Assembly (NCBI GenBank): GCA_009602725.1
Contig: WELB01000308.1
Coordinates: 1 to 64,000, forward strand
Length of the DNA: 64,000 nucleotides
DNA from: Spirogloea muscicola
Taxonomy: Eukaryota > Streptophyta > Zygnematophyceae > Spirogloeales > Spirogloeaceae
Direction: 5' to 3'
The notes beneath the pieces were generated by a model. That model saw nothing but the letters and a program-made list of their open reading frames with translations. It was not told the origin of the DNA and searched no databases. Both the position numbers and the translations under genes were made by a program. Of the stretch, positions 45,085 to 56,150 are shown piece by piece. Every line of letters begins with the position of its first letter. Within the stretch, counting starts at the first letter, position 1.

Positions 45085-46390
45085 GGCGCCGGTACGCATG
45101 AGATGAAAAGGTGGCCTATTTAAGCCAAAACACTATTTAGGCAAAAGCTAGTGCAAGAAGTATGGCTACATTAAACAAAGAAAGTGCTCGCCCACAGAGG
45201 AGAGGGGCTGGCAAAGCCAGCCCAAAAAGAATGGACAATGTCCAAAGCCAAAGAAAGAGGTGCCGAAATGGGACTACACTACAAACCACGGCAAAAAAAC
45301 ACACGACGATTCACAGGGCAGGTCAGTACTCGCGAGTGAGCAACATAAGGTCGGAACAGCTGGCTGCAGGGAACGAGGCACTCCGCCGAGACCCAGAAGC
45401 GGCGGCCATAGAAGGTGCTCGCCCATTGAGAAGAGGGGCTGGCAAAGCCAACCCAAAAAGAATGGACAATGTTCAAAGCCAAAGAAAGAGGTGCTGAAAA
45501 AGGACTACACTACAAAGTGCAAGATGGTGCAGAGGGAGATGCAGATTGCTGCTCAGTATCCACGTGTGAGCAACAGCAGATCAGAGTAACTCGGAGCAGG
45601 AGAAGCGGCACTTTGCCGAGACCCGGAAGCAGCAGCCATAGCACGGCCTGCTCGCGTGTGGACGGCGTGGGCAAGGGAGCGTTGAAGCGACACCGCCAGG
45701 CGAATGCGGAAGACTTGTTCAAGCGAACCGGCGGCGTTGAAGCCGGGCAGCGCTCCTGGTAGACCCGGCCGCCGATCAATGGCCTGACGGACAAGCCGCT
45801 GGAGGTGGTCAGAAGAAGTGGGCACTCCCAATGGGGGGCAAGGGCTGTGAAAAAAGAAAAAGCCAGCCCGAAAATAGAGAAGGCGCGCGGGGCGCATGAA
45901 TTGAAAGGGAGGCCAATTCAAGCCAATACATTGTTCAGGCAGAGTCGAGTGCAGACTAAACAATGCTACATAATACGGAGACCTAATCTAAGGTACCTAA
46001 GATGACATTATTACCCACGGGTGAGCACAAACAAATCTGACAAGCTACAAAAGAACAAAGAACAAGAACAAAGGTTCGGAGGGGCCAAGAAGCGCTTAGC
46101 AGCTACGAAGGGGCCTGAAGAAGCTATGGAAGGACGGGGTAAGGAGATCCAGCCTGCGGCTGCCGAAGGCCCCGTGCACATCAATCGCCCGGGCCGCGAA
46201 TGCATCACCAACGGGGTGGTCGGCATACTTTCGCTCCTTCCCACGGGCCGCCTGGCCGACCGCGTGCCCTGCAAACGACGCCGATCTGGTAGGATTGGCG
46301 GAGTTGAAACAGTCAGTTGTCACCACATCTGACTGGCTAGTCTGTCGGATCTGAGGCTCCTCACTCGTACTTATTGAGTGATCCATCCTC
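45085..46390 (-). mobile_element. Tandem array of LINE 3' ends (families 2 and 3), minus strand
   Basis: Read from 46390 to 45085. First comes a family 2 end with part of the endonuclease domain (DVVTTDCFNSANPTRSASFA, GHAVGQAARGKERKYADHPV) and the tail SDLFVLTRG at 46011-46040, then its UTR to about 45880. Next is a family 3 end with LRLAVSL-type sequence, SLAHAVHTRAGRAMAAASG and SDLLLLTRGY (stop at about 45588), then a UTR with hairpin at 45436-45454. Then another family 3 end with SDLMLLTREY (about 45330) and a UTR with hairpin at 45205-45223. A last family 2 UTR block (about 45165-45085) follows. All pieces point the same way and each is only a 3' end. Confidence 0.7.
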
Positions 46391-47200
46391 CCCCTGTTTT
46401 ACCATTGCATCCTCAGGCCCCTTTGTAGCTGCTCACCGCTCTTAGGCCCCTCTGAACCTTTGTGAATTCTTTTTGGGCTGGCTTTTCGCAGCCCTTGCCC
46501 CCATTGGGAGTGCCACTTCTTCATCGGCGAAATGAAACAAAGCCCTGGCAAAGGTAACAGCGTGACGCGAGTCCCTACGGATGGGCACATTCAGACATTT
46601 CTTTCTTCACACAGACCCGACAGGAAAGGGCTTGTCCATTCTTTTGGGCTGGCCTTTCCCAGCCACTAGTCAATCTGGCCGCGCTTTCTTTCTTTTTTTA
46701 CAGGAAAGGGAAGTGGCTCTCCCAATGAAAAATTTCGTGTATTTGAAACAAACGAAGGCCAAATGGCCAAAGAAGGTAGCGACAGGCAAACTTGGGGAGA
46801 CGGAGCACCACGGTAGCGGGTGGCCTGCCTTAGAAGCGCGCGCCAAGCACGCTGATCAATAGCCAGAAGAAGCAGCTCTTCCAATATAAGGCAATGACTG
46901 AGAGACCAGACCACAGGTGTGTGCAAGGCGCAAAAGTATGAAACTACTCTTGGTATGAATGCTGCGAGTGGGCACTCAAAAGAAGGAAAAGCCCTTCCAG
47001 CTTAAGGCAATGGCTGAAAAAGAGAGTGGCTCTCCCAATGGGGCAAAGGGCTGTGATAAGCCAGCCCGAAAAGCGGTGAGAGGCAAACCCAAAGGAATGT
47101 ACAAGGATTAAAAAGGCCGAAATGCGCAAAAAGCATGAAACTATTCTTAATGACTCCTGTGAGTGGTGCTCAATAACCTCTAGTCAGCAATTGCAGATCA
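46391..47200. mobile_element. Mixed LINE 3' UTR fragments
   Basis: Includes plus-oriented hairpin blocks at about 46475-46494 and 46645-46663, a family 1 UTR scrap in minus orientation (46730-46775, TTCGTGTATTTGAAACAAAC), and a family 5 end in minus orientation at about 46960-47200 whose coding tail reads ADLQLLTRGY. Within family 5 a related segment seems to occur twice (around 46930-46980 and 47120-47170). Confidence 0.5.
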
Positions 47201-47649
47201 GCTTACTAGAGGGCTGAAAAACGTCACCCTGGCAGACTCGGGAGGCAGCCGCCTGAGCTTGGGAGCTCTGCAAGCTGAGCGAGAGCCGCTTTCTGTAACA
47301 TGCAATGATTGCCAGTGGAATGCTAGTGTGCCCCAAGCTGCCGCCCGACTGCGACGACGCGCGTCAACCAGCCGGGCCGATGCTGGATGAGGGAGGACCA
47401 TTTCATACCGTAGTCACCGCCATTATAGTTTGGCAGCCGCCAAGACCTCCTTCCAGGAGTATTGAGAGGAATTGAGGCTGCTGGCTGCAATGCAATTACT
47501 CGCAACAATCATGCCCTGTGCATATACACCACTGCCCTACACAGTGAGGCGCTGAGTGCCTGCTCCCACCCTGTTGCATCTTACACACGAGCCACAGTGG
47601 AGATTGGCGGAGCTGCTAGAGAGCTTGGCAGGCCTGGCATTCAATTGGC
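47201..47649. other. Intergenic, no feature seen
   Basis: Between the LINE debris and the RRP36 stop codon. No domain-bearing ORF and no obvious repeat. Confidence 0.4.
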
Positions 47650-50030
47650 TCACTCTTCCACGGCTCTCCTAAATGGCACCCGCCGGTGGTCCTTCGAAGC
47701 ATTTCGCTTTCTCCTCTTGGCCAGGAAAGCTTCCAACTTCCCAGCGGCCTGCCACATAGCAGCATGCCCAACTGCATGCTCAGCATTGTCCCTGGCCACA
47801 TGCTTCCGAATGGCCAAGTAAGCCCAGCAGTTTGGCATATTCAATGTCAGCTGCAGCGAACGAGCTTGTCTAGATCTCAAGCACCCACTTGTTCAGGATT
47901 CAGATCAGAAGCAACCCTCACCTTCAGCTCCTTGTACTTAGCAATCAAATCCTCTCGCCGCAGTACCTCTGACAAAGCTCAGCCAATTCAATTGCATCAC
48001 CAGACTGCCGAATTGTACACTATTGACCACGTGACAAGCAGAAAACACGGTGCTTGCACTCCTCCAGACAAGGAATTTGCTTGCTGCAACTGCGACAAAG
48101 TTAACTGCTCACTCTTTGTCACATAGAATGGCTTCTTTCCCTTCTTTACTGCCTCCGTTTCACAGCGCTTCCGTTCAAGGTTATGCTCCTCCTTGACTTT
48201 CCTGGTCCTTTCCTCTTGCAGCTGCAAATCCTGCAGGACGGATGGAACACAGTAGGTCAAAAACACCACGCCTGGCTCAAGTGACCAAAATTATGTACTG
48301 CATATATAGGCATGGGAAATGCCTATTTATGCACAGACAGATAGGTCGTACAATGTTCTTCACCAACTTCTGCAGCTCCTCCTTGCGCTCCACCCTTTTC
48401 TCCTTCTTAATCAGCTTCTGGAGCCTCTGTTAGTGGCAGAAAGTTAAGACATCAAAACACAACTTGCAGCAAGAAGAGGAGAAAGGCGAGCTACGCTCTG
48501 CTGTGGCTTCTGAGGAAGGACAAAGGTGTGTCGCTAAAGAGCAGGGGAGCAGACCTGGCGCTCAGCAGGAAGCTGCTCATTGTAGATGAAGTTGTACGCA
48601 TCTCTGAACCTGGACACACATGCACTTTGGTGAGATATATTGCACACACATGTATTGGAAAGCAGAGCAGAAAGGTGACCATGTGTGAGCAGACATGGAG
48701 GTTTGACAGCCTTGGCAATGTCCTCACATCCTCATGCATTCTAATGTATCGTGCTTTTTCAGAGATCAAGGAAGGAAGCAGACTGGTACAGAAGAATCAG
48801 TGCTGCAATCCAGGAAAATTGTCATTTGACTGGCACTAGGAAATACAGCTCACAAATCACCTGCCTTCATCGTACTTGCCACAAAGCGACTCAAAACGGG
48901 GATCTCGGACATCCTGCAAGCATGATCAACTCAATGTGTGAGATAGAGACGCTCCAAACGCCTCAGGAAAATAGCAGATCTTTGAGGCTCAGGCGGTCCC
49001 TAGATGCCTGCTTGGGTAGCGGTACAGCATGGCCGGCCATCCGAGCTATCTCAGCATGTGCTCTGTACGAGCAATCCCTAGACAATGCATGACAGAAGTG
49101 GCACCTTCAGTAGGTATCTCAACAGACAAATGCTGACTGCCAAGCAACGCTCCATATCTCTCACCAGTTTGGGCGCCTGAATAACGTCACGAAATCTTGG
49201 GACGGGCTTCTTGGCTGGTTGCTCCATAGGCCTTCACCATCCTCGAGCAACTACAGTGACTGTGAGAAGGTAAGCAGCAGCCAGTATCTACATGCAAACA
49301 GAGGTACACACAGCAGAGCACCGGCAAATGCTACGCGCAAGAGCCTGCCACCCCATATGTAGACTTGTTAGCTATGATTCAGTATCTGAGCGAAGCTTTG
49401 ATTACATGTCTAAAAGGACGAGCATTTGGGACTTAAGCGCCTGCTGAGCGCACGCTGGCTTCTGGTCGTTCATGCTCTACCTTTGTGAGCGTAGCATGAC
49501 AGCGACCACTTACAGCACATCATTAGTAAGATGGTGCATCCTTGATGCGTGTAGTCTAAGCAGTACTACGCTGCCTGCTGACTGCTTCGTCTGCCTGCTG
49601 ACAACTGGTCGAAACCGGGCAATCCGGGAGGAAGAGGTGTCCTGCCCTTGCCGAGCCGCACCTGTTCTTGTTGGCTCGCTTGAGGCTCGCCGCCTTCGCC
49701 GCCCGGTGCCGCGCCACGAGGCCGCTGCCGTCGCTGCTCATGCGCCGGAGCTCCTCGAACGGGACGTCCGCCACGGCCTGCAGCAAGTCCTCCTGCCAGA
49801 GAGAGCAACCAGCCGGGGGGACCAAAGCCTGCTGTGTCAGTGGCACGCCCGATGGCCAGCAATCGAGATCAGAGCCAGCGTCTGGATCTGAACCTGGCTC
49901 TCATCTCTGCTGCATTCCTATCGGCTCCGGAACGACCGTCTGACTCACCGCAAGCCGGTCTTGGGCGCGCACGCCCTCGCTGCCAGCCTCGTCCTCGCCC
50001 TCGTCCTCGCCGTCGTCCGCGTCGACGCCA
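47650..50030 (-). CDS. RRP36: Ribosomal RNA processing protein 36 (RRP36), 5' end unresolved
   Basis: Nucleolar protein needed for early cleavages of the pre-rRNA in small-subunit assembly. Exons on the minus strand: an acidic N-terminal exon ending at 49949 (GVDADDGEDEGEDEAGSEGV), 49792-49662 (EDLLQAVADVPFEELRRMSS, KRANKNR), about 49230-49170 (EQPAKKPVPRFRDVIQAPKL), about 48925-48860 (DVRDPRFESLCGKYDEGR), about 48620-48550 (DAYNFIYNEQLPAE), about 48420-48360, 48235-48115 (LQEERTRKVKEEHNLERK, KKGKKPFYVTK), 47971-47924 (VLRREDLIAKYKELK) and 47748-47650 (AAGKLEAFLAKRRKRNASKD, HRRVPFRR). These match the conserved PFEEL, NKNRP, P-R-F, RDPRF, Y-F-x(3)-LPAE and KRRKRNASKDHR blocks in order. No ATG was found in the acidic first-exon frame, which overlaps the GC-rich region next to the N at 50106. 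Confidence 0.9.
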
Positions 50031-50407
50031 TGGCGGCCTCCTCGTCGCGCCGGCGGCCGCTCGCCGCGGGGAGGGCCTCGCCGGAGGGCAGCGGCGGGGC
50101 CGGCGNTGCCGCCGCCGCGGCGCGTCGCCCGAGGGAAGCTGAGCCAGGGTTGCGACGAAGGTTTCGAGGCGGGGGTTTAGTGACGGCGTCACTGAAGCAG
50201 CAATTGATCTGGGTTGCAAGGCTAGCATCAAATTCCCCGCCGCCCTCGGCCACCCTTCATGGCCGCCGGCGCTTGTGCCTGCGGCGGCGGCGGCGGCGGC
50301 TGCTGGCGGCGGCGGCGGCGGCGGTGGTGGTCCTGAGGATCCTCGGCGGCAGCGGCGGCGAGGTCTGCGGCAGCAAGGCGGGAGCGGCAGTGCCGGCGGC
50401 TGCGGCG
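50031..50407. promoter_or_regulatory. Short divergent intergenic region (RRP36 / TMEM45-like)
   Basis: Very GC-rich segment of about 380 bp between two divergent coding regions, with one undetermined base at 50106 and a (GGC)n tract at about 50275-50335. It probably acts as a shared promoter, though the RRP36 start codon may lie inside it. No specific element is identified. Confidence 0.4.
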
Positions 50408-51709
50408 ATGGGCATGTTCGTGGGGCATGCTGGGCCGGGGACGTTCTGGCTCCTCGCGGGCGTCTGGCATCTCGCCAACACCGCCGCCAATCACGCCGCG
50501 TGCCGTGGCGGCAGCGGGGGCGGCGGCGGTGGCGGCGGCTTCCGCACTCGCGCATGGCACCCGGCGCGGCTGCCCGGCGCCGGCCGCTACCTGGAGCTGC
50601 TGCTCATCGCTGCGGCGGCGGCGTCCGAGATCGCCATGGAGCTCTTCATCCTGCCCCGGCGCCACCAGGTCTGCGCCGCCGCCGCAGCCGCCGCGGCAGT
50701 GGGCTTGGCGCCAGCGCGGCAGTGGGAGGCGCCATGGTCTCAAGGGTGCGCTCTCCCTGATGGGCGGCCGCCCTGCGTGGCACTGCAGCCGCTGGACGAC
50801 GACTGGAGCATCCCCGCGGCACACCTGAACAACTTCGAGCACTCGTTCATGTCCGGCTTCTTCCTTCTCTACGCCGTCGCGGCGCTCGCGGCAGAGGCCA
50901 GCGCGCTGCTCCCGCTGCCGCCGGGGGCGCTGCACGCGCTCGCCGCCGTCGCCTTCGTGCAGGAGGCGCTGCTCTTTGGCTTCCACTCCGCCGACCACAT
51001 GGGCTTGGAGGGCCATTACCACTTCCTCCTCCTCCTCGCCATCCTCGCCGGTCAGTCTGTTGCAGTGCTCACCACGCCCGACAGAGGCCGGGTTCTGCCA
51101 TACTACATGTTGTCTGCCGGCACTGCAGAAGCGGCCCAGCCATGGCAGTGCTGCACAGTAGCCTCACGATCTTGCCCGTCGCTGCCAGGGCTTGTGGCGG
51201 GCCTCTTCGAGATCGCGTACCCCCACGCAGTGCTCCTTCCTGTGGTGCGCTCCATGAGCATGGTGCTGCAGGGCACTTGGTTCTGGCAGACCGCGTTCTC
51301 CATCTTCACCGACGGCGGCCTAGCAGAGGGTTGTGCGCGCGTGCGGCCGGAGGGCACTATCCACGACGTCGTTAGGTGCGGGACAGCCATGCAGGCGATG
51401 CGCGCCAAGGCGCTGGGCATCTTGCAGTACAACTGGCACTTGGGTGCTATCCTCGTCTTCACAGTCATCGTCTTCTGCATTGCTGGCAAGCTTGCGGCCC
51501 GGCCCGGGGCCAGCTACGAGCCGCTCCAAGACGAGGACGCTCCGGAGGTGGAGCTTTCTGGAAAGCCCCTCAGCAGTCAGTTGGACGCAAGCACCGTCCC
51601 CAGTGGCAGACATAGAGGGCTTGCGCCCATCCACAAGGAGGAAGATGAGCCAGCCGAGAGCGGCAAGATGGAGCTAGACTCGAATGACTTTCAAACAGTC
51701 TCCATCTGA
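50408..51709 (+). CDS. TMEM45/DUF716 family multi-pass membrane protein
   Basis: Plant DUF716/TMEM45-like integral membrane protein of unknown biochemical function. The start at 50408 (MGMFVGHAGPGTFWLLAGVW) matches the family's MGTFVGH-P opening, so the much longer upstream open frame is rejected. Hallmarks: LNNFEHSFMSGFFLLY, ALLFGFHSADHMGLEGHYHF, MSMVLQGTWFWQTAFSIF, IHDVVRCGT and AKALGILQYNWHLGAILVFT. About seven hydrophobic segments are visible, with a Glu/Asp-rich cytoplasmic tail of about 65 residues. A likely 138-bp intron (51051-51188, GTCAGT...CCAG) is in frame and has no stop. Removing it joins LLAILAG to LVAGLFEIAYP as in relatives, giving 387 residues. There is a Gly-rich insert near residue 35 and an Ala-rich insert near residue 100. 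Confidence 0.9.
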   Translation: MGMFVGHAGPGTFWLLAGVWHLANTAANHAACRGGSGGGGGGGGFRTRAWHPARLPGAGRYLELLLIAAAAASEIAMELFILPRRHQVCAAAAAAAAVGLAPARQWEAPWSQGCALPDGRPPCVALQPLDDDWSIPAAHLNNFEHSFMSGFFLLYAVAALAAEASALLPLPPGALHALAAVAFVQEALLFGFHSADHMGLEGHYHFLLLLAILAGQSVAVLTTPDRGRVLPYYMLSAGTAEAAQPWQCCTVASRSCPSLPGLVAGLFEIAYPHAVLLPVVRSMSMVLQGTWFWQTAFSIFTDGGLAEGCARVRPEGTIHDVVRCGTAMQAMRAKALGILQYNWHLGAILVFTVIVFCIAGKLAARPGASYEPLQDEDAPEVELSGKPLSSQLDASTVPSGRHRGLAPIHKEEDEPAESGKMELDSNDFQTVSI

Positions 51710-52842
51710 TGCATTACAGTAATGAGCTTGCGCACACTTTTCCTCACTGGGTTCATGAAGTGCTTGTCTTGCATGCCTATTCTGTACTTATTGACAAACT
51801 ATCTAGATGACAAGAAAGAGAAAATGGGGGCAGCCAATCAAACACGCAATCTCACACTCCTCCCACAAGGGGTACTTGTGTGGAAACAGCCTGCTCCCGT
51901 AGTGTTTGCTGATCAGAGAATGTCTTCAGCAATTGTCAGCCTTGGGGCCATGTCAAAGCTCGTATGGCCAGGTCAGTGATGAAGGCAAGGCAGTGTACTT
52001 TCACTGACTGAGCATACAAGGGATTTTGCTTGTACAGGTCTTTTGCAGACCAAGCACCTAAGCAGATGGCTAGTTGGCACTGGATTGTGGCTGTAAAGGG
52101 TCAAAGTGAAACTCAATGACCTGCAAACACTAGCCGTGTGCTAACGACCTCCTGTGCAGCTGCTGCATCTGTAAGAGAAACCTGTAAAGTCCTTGATGAC
52201 GGGGATCAACCTACTTCTTGCACTAAGGGCTTACTTTTGTGTGCTCTGAGCAAAGGGCGAAGTGTGAGGTCGAAAATGGCTGTGCACTGCATGCATGCAA
52301 AGTCTACAACTGCTTGGTGATCTTGCCCTCAACCTGGAGCCGGCGTAATGCCCGCCAGCAATGGACATGGAAATATCACAAGCAGGTGGTAACGTTTCCA
52401 AGTTAGGCTCAGACTATGTACGTAGATGAAGTTAGTCTTCGTTTCTTGCCTATCTGCTGGCAGTACTTGAAGGCGTGCTAGCTGTGTCCTGACACAGTGG
52501 GGTGGGGGTTGCTCAATCAGACAAGCATAAGATTCATTGACTTACAATGACCCCACTGAATTCAATGAGCTCGATATCCCTTACAGGTCTGCAAACTCAG
52601 GGGCTTCCATCGAAGAATGGTGGGTTACATACCAAGGCGTGGGGGAACCAATGTCCTTGACAGTGACAAGCCATCACTAGACAAAAGCAACCAGTAGTTA
52701 TTTGTCCAACCTCTTAAGCATGCGCAACCACTGCACACCACACTTTCACGGTGAAACGAGGGCACTTGGCTGCAGATATACGTGACCTGATTGATTGACA
52801 GAGCAGTATCTGTACACGGGCTGCCATTTGGCACACAGCTCA
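51710..52842. other. Intergenic between convergent genes
   Basis: AT-richer stretch between the TMEM45-like stop and the ARG1-like stop. Both 3' UTRs must lie here. Short frames have no domains and no repeat is recognised. Confidence 0.4.
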
Positions 52843-55800
52843 TCATCCGCGGCTTGTCCTGTTGGCCGAGTTCTTGAATGTGGACCCTATGTTTGGGAAC
52901 CAGCTACTATTCCTGGCCGCCCTGCCATTATCCTCGTAACCATCCACATCCTCTGGCGTCAGATCCTCTACCGAGCCCTGCGGCATGCCCCAGTCAGGCT
53001 GGCTGTCTGCAGAGAAAGCCCCCGCAGTACTTACCAAGGCCTTCGATGTGAATTGGCTGTGGATTTTGTCCCGTAGGATCAAAAGCTCCTCCACCTGTCC
53101 ACAACATGTACAACTTGCTGCCATTCATTCACTACAGCATTCTGCTAGGAGTCATTCGCCTTTAGATACACTTTGGGCTAGCAATAGAGCCACATCAGCA
53201 AGGCCTGCAGAGTATGCTTGTTTGAATGCAATTTGGTGCTGGGCGACTACTGCAAAGGTCTTGCAGACTCCGTCCAGGCCTAAACCCTCAACGCTACAAA
53301 CTAAATTCTAAATCCTGATCAACCAAGATGCTATATAGACTCACCGAAGACTTCTCCTGCTGGTATCTAGCTGTTGCAGCCACTTGCCTTGCAACAGCCT
53401 AAGTACGGAAGGAAACAGACAAGGCAACTGTAAGTACCGAATAATAGCAGGCAGTGGCTAGCCACCACTCTACTTAACAACCACAACAACGCACAGGTTG
53501 AGGTGTGCTGCCTTCCTATCCTGCAGCAATGGCCTAATGAGACAGCAACCAGCTCAAATATTAAGCAATGAAATAGCTGAACATTCAAAGTGTAAGAACC
53601 TTGCAACAGGCTCTTGCTACACCCACCTCTCTGTACTCAGCCTCAAATTTGCGAAGCTCTTCTCGCTTGGCCAAGATGGCTTGCTCTACTTGTTTCAGAG
53701 CCTCCTTCGTCTCAGAGTGGTTTGCCAATGAAACGGCTTCTATGGTGTATGCAGCCTTGTTGAAGAAATTATCGCCTGCGCAACATGAAAGAGACGATTA
53801 CATGCTCCATTGAGTAAGTCAAGCACACTAGGTTGATGACCTACTCGAAACTCCTATATACTGGAGCATGTAAGACTATCAACACCAGCATAGAAACCAG
53901 TGCAGAAGACAGGCCCTCAAGACCCAGCTGTACGGGGCAACTTGAAGAGAAGACAAGGTGCAAGGAGGGCTCTTGTTGCTCCTACCATATACAGCGAAGA
54001 TATGGGTCCCTGCTCTCAATGACGACATGTCGCACGGCTGCATGTTTTCTAACTTCTTGAATAGAGCTGCTTCTGGATCTTTTGCCACCTCCAACTGTAC
54101 ATTGCAGGAACAACCTTCTGATCAGTAAGGAGAATTGACATGCTCAAAAGTTGAACCGATGGAGTGCAGACTGGTGCAAACCGCCTCAAGTATGTGTAAC
54201 AGACAAAGGCTTGTTAGGAGATCCATACCGCATTGACGCTGGGGTCTAATCTGTAGACTTGAAAGTGTACAAAAAAGAATCCAGCTGCCGTCTGCCTTCC
54301 ACTCTTCACGCTGTTTTCCTGTGCACAGAGTGCCCTTCGCTGCTTCAGATGCCAAACACTGCACAAGGACATGCATAGTGCTATTCACATTGGTCATCAC
54401 TGGGGTTAGTGATCGTTTGCAGCCAATACCTCACCTGAAGGGCCATTGATAAGCCACCTGTGTCCTCCTGCTCGAAATACAAGAGCTGCACATAGGCAAG
54501 CAAACACCCTCAGTGCACCACTAAAACAGCAACTGCCAGCTTCCGCTTCCCCCAGTATGTTGTGAACTGGTGGTCCTCAACATATAGGTATGGGTATCCT
54601 CCAGTCAGGCAGGGCTTTTAGGCGTTAGGAGTACTCTGCTCTTGGTAGCAAATGAGGAGGTGCGTGAATGGCTCCGGCCAGGAATGTCATGTTGATAAGC
54701 TGGCAGCGCACACCTTGAACTTGCTTGCAGATGGTGAAGTGACCCTCACTGCGATGCCACTTTCAGCTTGCTCCTTGCTGATGCTAACCCCGTAATAGTG
54801 AGCAGTTCCCTTCTCAACCTGTTGTGCAACGGGCTAATAAGCCCTCGAGTAGCTGTACAACACGGTCCTTCACATGCACGGTGCCACTGGTGGAAGGTGG
54901 ACCTCACCCTGTCCGAGACTGCTCGTCCAATGGGTAGAGGTCGAACGGTCACGGTGCCATTCAATGCCTCCTCTAAGACAGTGCTGGAGATTGCAGTTTT
55001 AATGGGAACACCTAATTTGCTGGAGATGGCAGGTCAGGTCAAGAACGGAGTAAGAGTAAGAGAGGGTAATTGCATGCACATCAAGAAGGATACACGAACT
55101 TCACGGCAAAGATAGGGGAAGAACATGTCCATATCTCGTGAAGGTCAGGAAGCAATGCTGGACTGTCTCTAATGAGGTTGTGCCAAGTTCAGGCACAAGA
55201 GTCAGGGAATGCAAGTGCCAGACCAGACAGTGTGGACGGACTGTTTTGGAACATGGCCACACTACCCTCCTTCTTGGTACGCCTACCTAAAGAGCGCCAC
55301 TACTGTTGTGTTGAACATGTTGAGACTAGAGATGTCGAGCGCCGTGTCAAGGCCCTCGAGGTCAACAGCCTGCACGCAAAATCCACAAGCTGAGCAAGCT
55401 ATTGAAGTGGCATGGCCATGAATGTATGACAAAAGGAAGCTCACCAAGAAGCCCTTCTGGGGGTGTTATCAAAGCAAGGTCAAAGAAGAAGCCTAAAAGT
55501 GGCGTCAGCCAGGAAGCAATGACCGGGTGAGATTGACAGAACCCCCAGCCTGCAGAGGCAAGGACCTGCGTCGTGCAGGGCCTGGGGAGCGTCGCCTCAC
55601 CTCGAATCCCAGGGTGTCATACTGCCGTCTCTTGTCAGGGTCGGACAGGATGCCATATGAATACGCCACCTCCTTGAACTGCTCGGATGCCGCCGGGTTG
55701 TTGGCGTTCTTGTCCGGGTGGTACCTGCGAGCAAGGCACCAGCTCTTGCTTAGGAGGTCGTCCATGTACCAGCCGTATCTATTGGCACAAATCTGCAGGC

Positions 55801-56001
55801 CCGAGAACGATAGCGGCAGCAGGAATTCGTCCGTTGGAAGCCGACCATGATGCAGGGGCCAGGCTGTGCGTACTTGAGGGCCAGCTTGCGGTATGCGCTC
55901 TTGATCTGGTCCAGGTCCGCGCCCTTGGGCAGGCCCAGGACCTCGTAGGGGTCCCGGCGCAGCCGCTTCTCCGGGGGCGGCGCCACCTCCGCGTGCGACA
56001 T
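52843..56001 (-). CDS. ARG1: ARG1-type DnaJ protein (altered response to gravity)
   Basis: J-domain co-chaperone; in Arabidopsis, ARG1 and ARL2 act in gravity signalling and vesicle traffic with HSP70. The ATG at 56001 gives MSHAEVAPPPEKRLRRDPYE followed by VLGLPKGADLDQIKSAYRKL. The next exon completes the J domain with the HPD motif (YHPDKNANNPAASEQFKEVA, YSYGILSDPDKRRQYD). Later exons: AVDLEGLDTALDISSLNMFN, ALFSKLGVPIKTAISSTVLE, EALNGTVTVRPLPIG (about 55000), VEKGTAHYYGVSISKEQAES (about 54800), LLYFEQEDTGGLSMAL (about 54480), GSWILFCTLSSLQ-adjacent coding near 54280, DPEAALFKKLENMQPCDMSS (about 54070), RAGTHIFAVYG (about 54000), a coiled coil near 53700-53620 (AILAKREELRKFEAEYRE) and the last exon ending SSWFPNIGSTFKN, stop 52843. 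The order and wording follow Arabidopsis ARG1 throughout, so orthology is very likely. A conserved role in gravity response is inference. Confidence 0.95.
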
Positions 56002-56084
56002 GGCTGGCTCAGCACTGTGAGCCGCCGGGGGGCGTCCCTCGGCGGCAGCGCCCCGGCTCCTCGGAGACCAGCGACGGCAGCGCC

Positions 56085-56150
56085 ACGCTCGCCACCGTAG
56101 CCGCCGCCGCCGCCACCGCCGCCGCCACCGCCGCCGCCGACGGGCAAGCT
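56085..56150. repeat. GCC/CCG-rich trinucleotide tract
   Basis: Imperfect (CCG/CCA) triplet run just upstream of the ARG1 start codon, in the presumed promoter or 5' UTR. It reads as poly-Gly in one minus frame, an artefact of the triplet. Confidence 0.7.

Noticed and set aside
49961-50407. Plus-strand extension upstream of the TMEM45-like start
   Set aside because: The family begins at MGMFVGH; the upstream 149 codons are repetitive Arg/Ala/Gly sequence overlapping the antisense RRP36 first exon.
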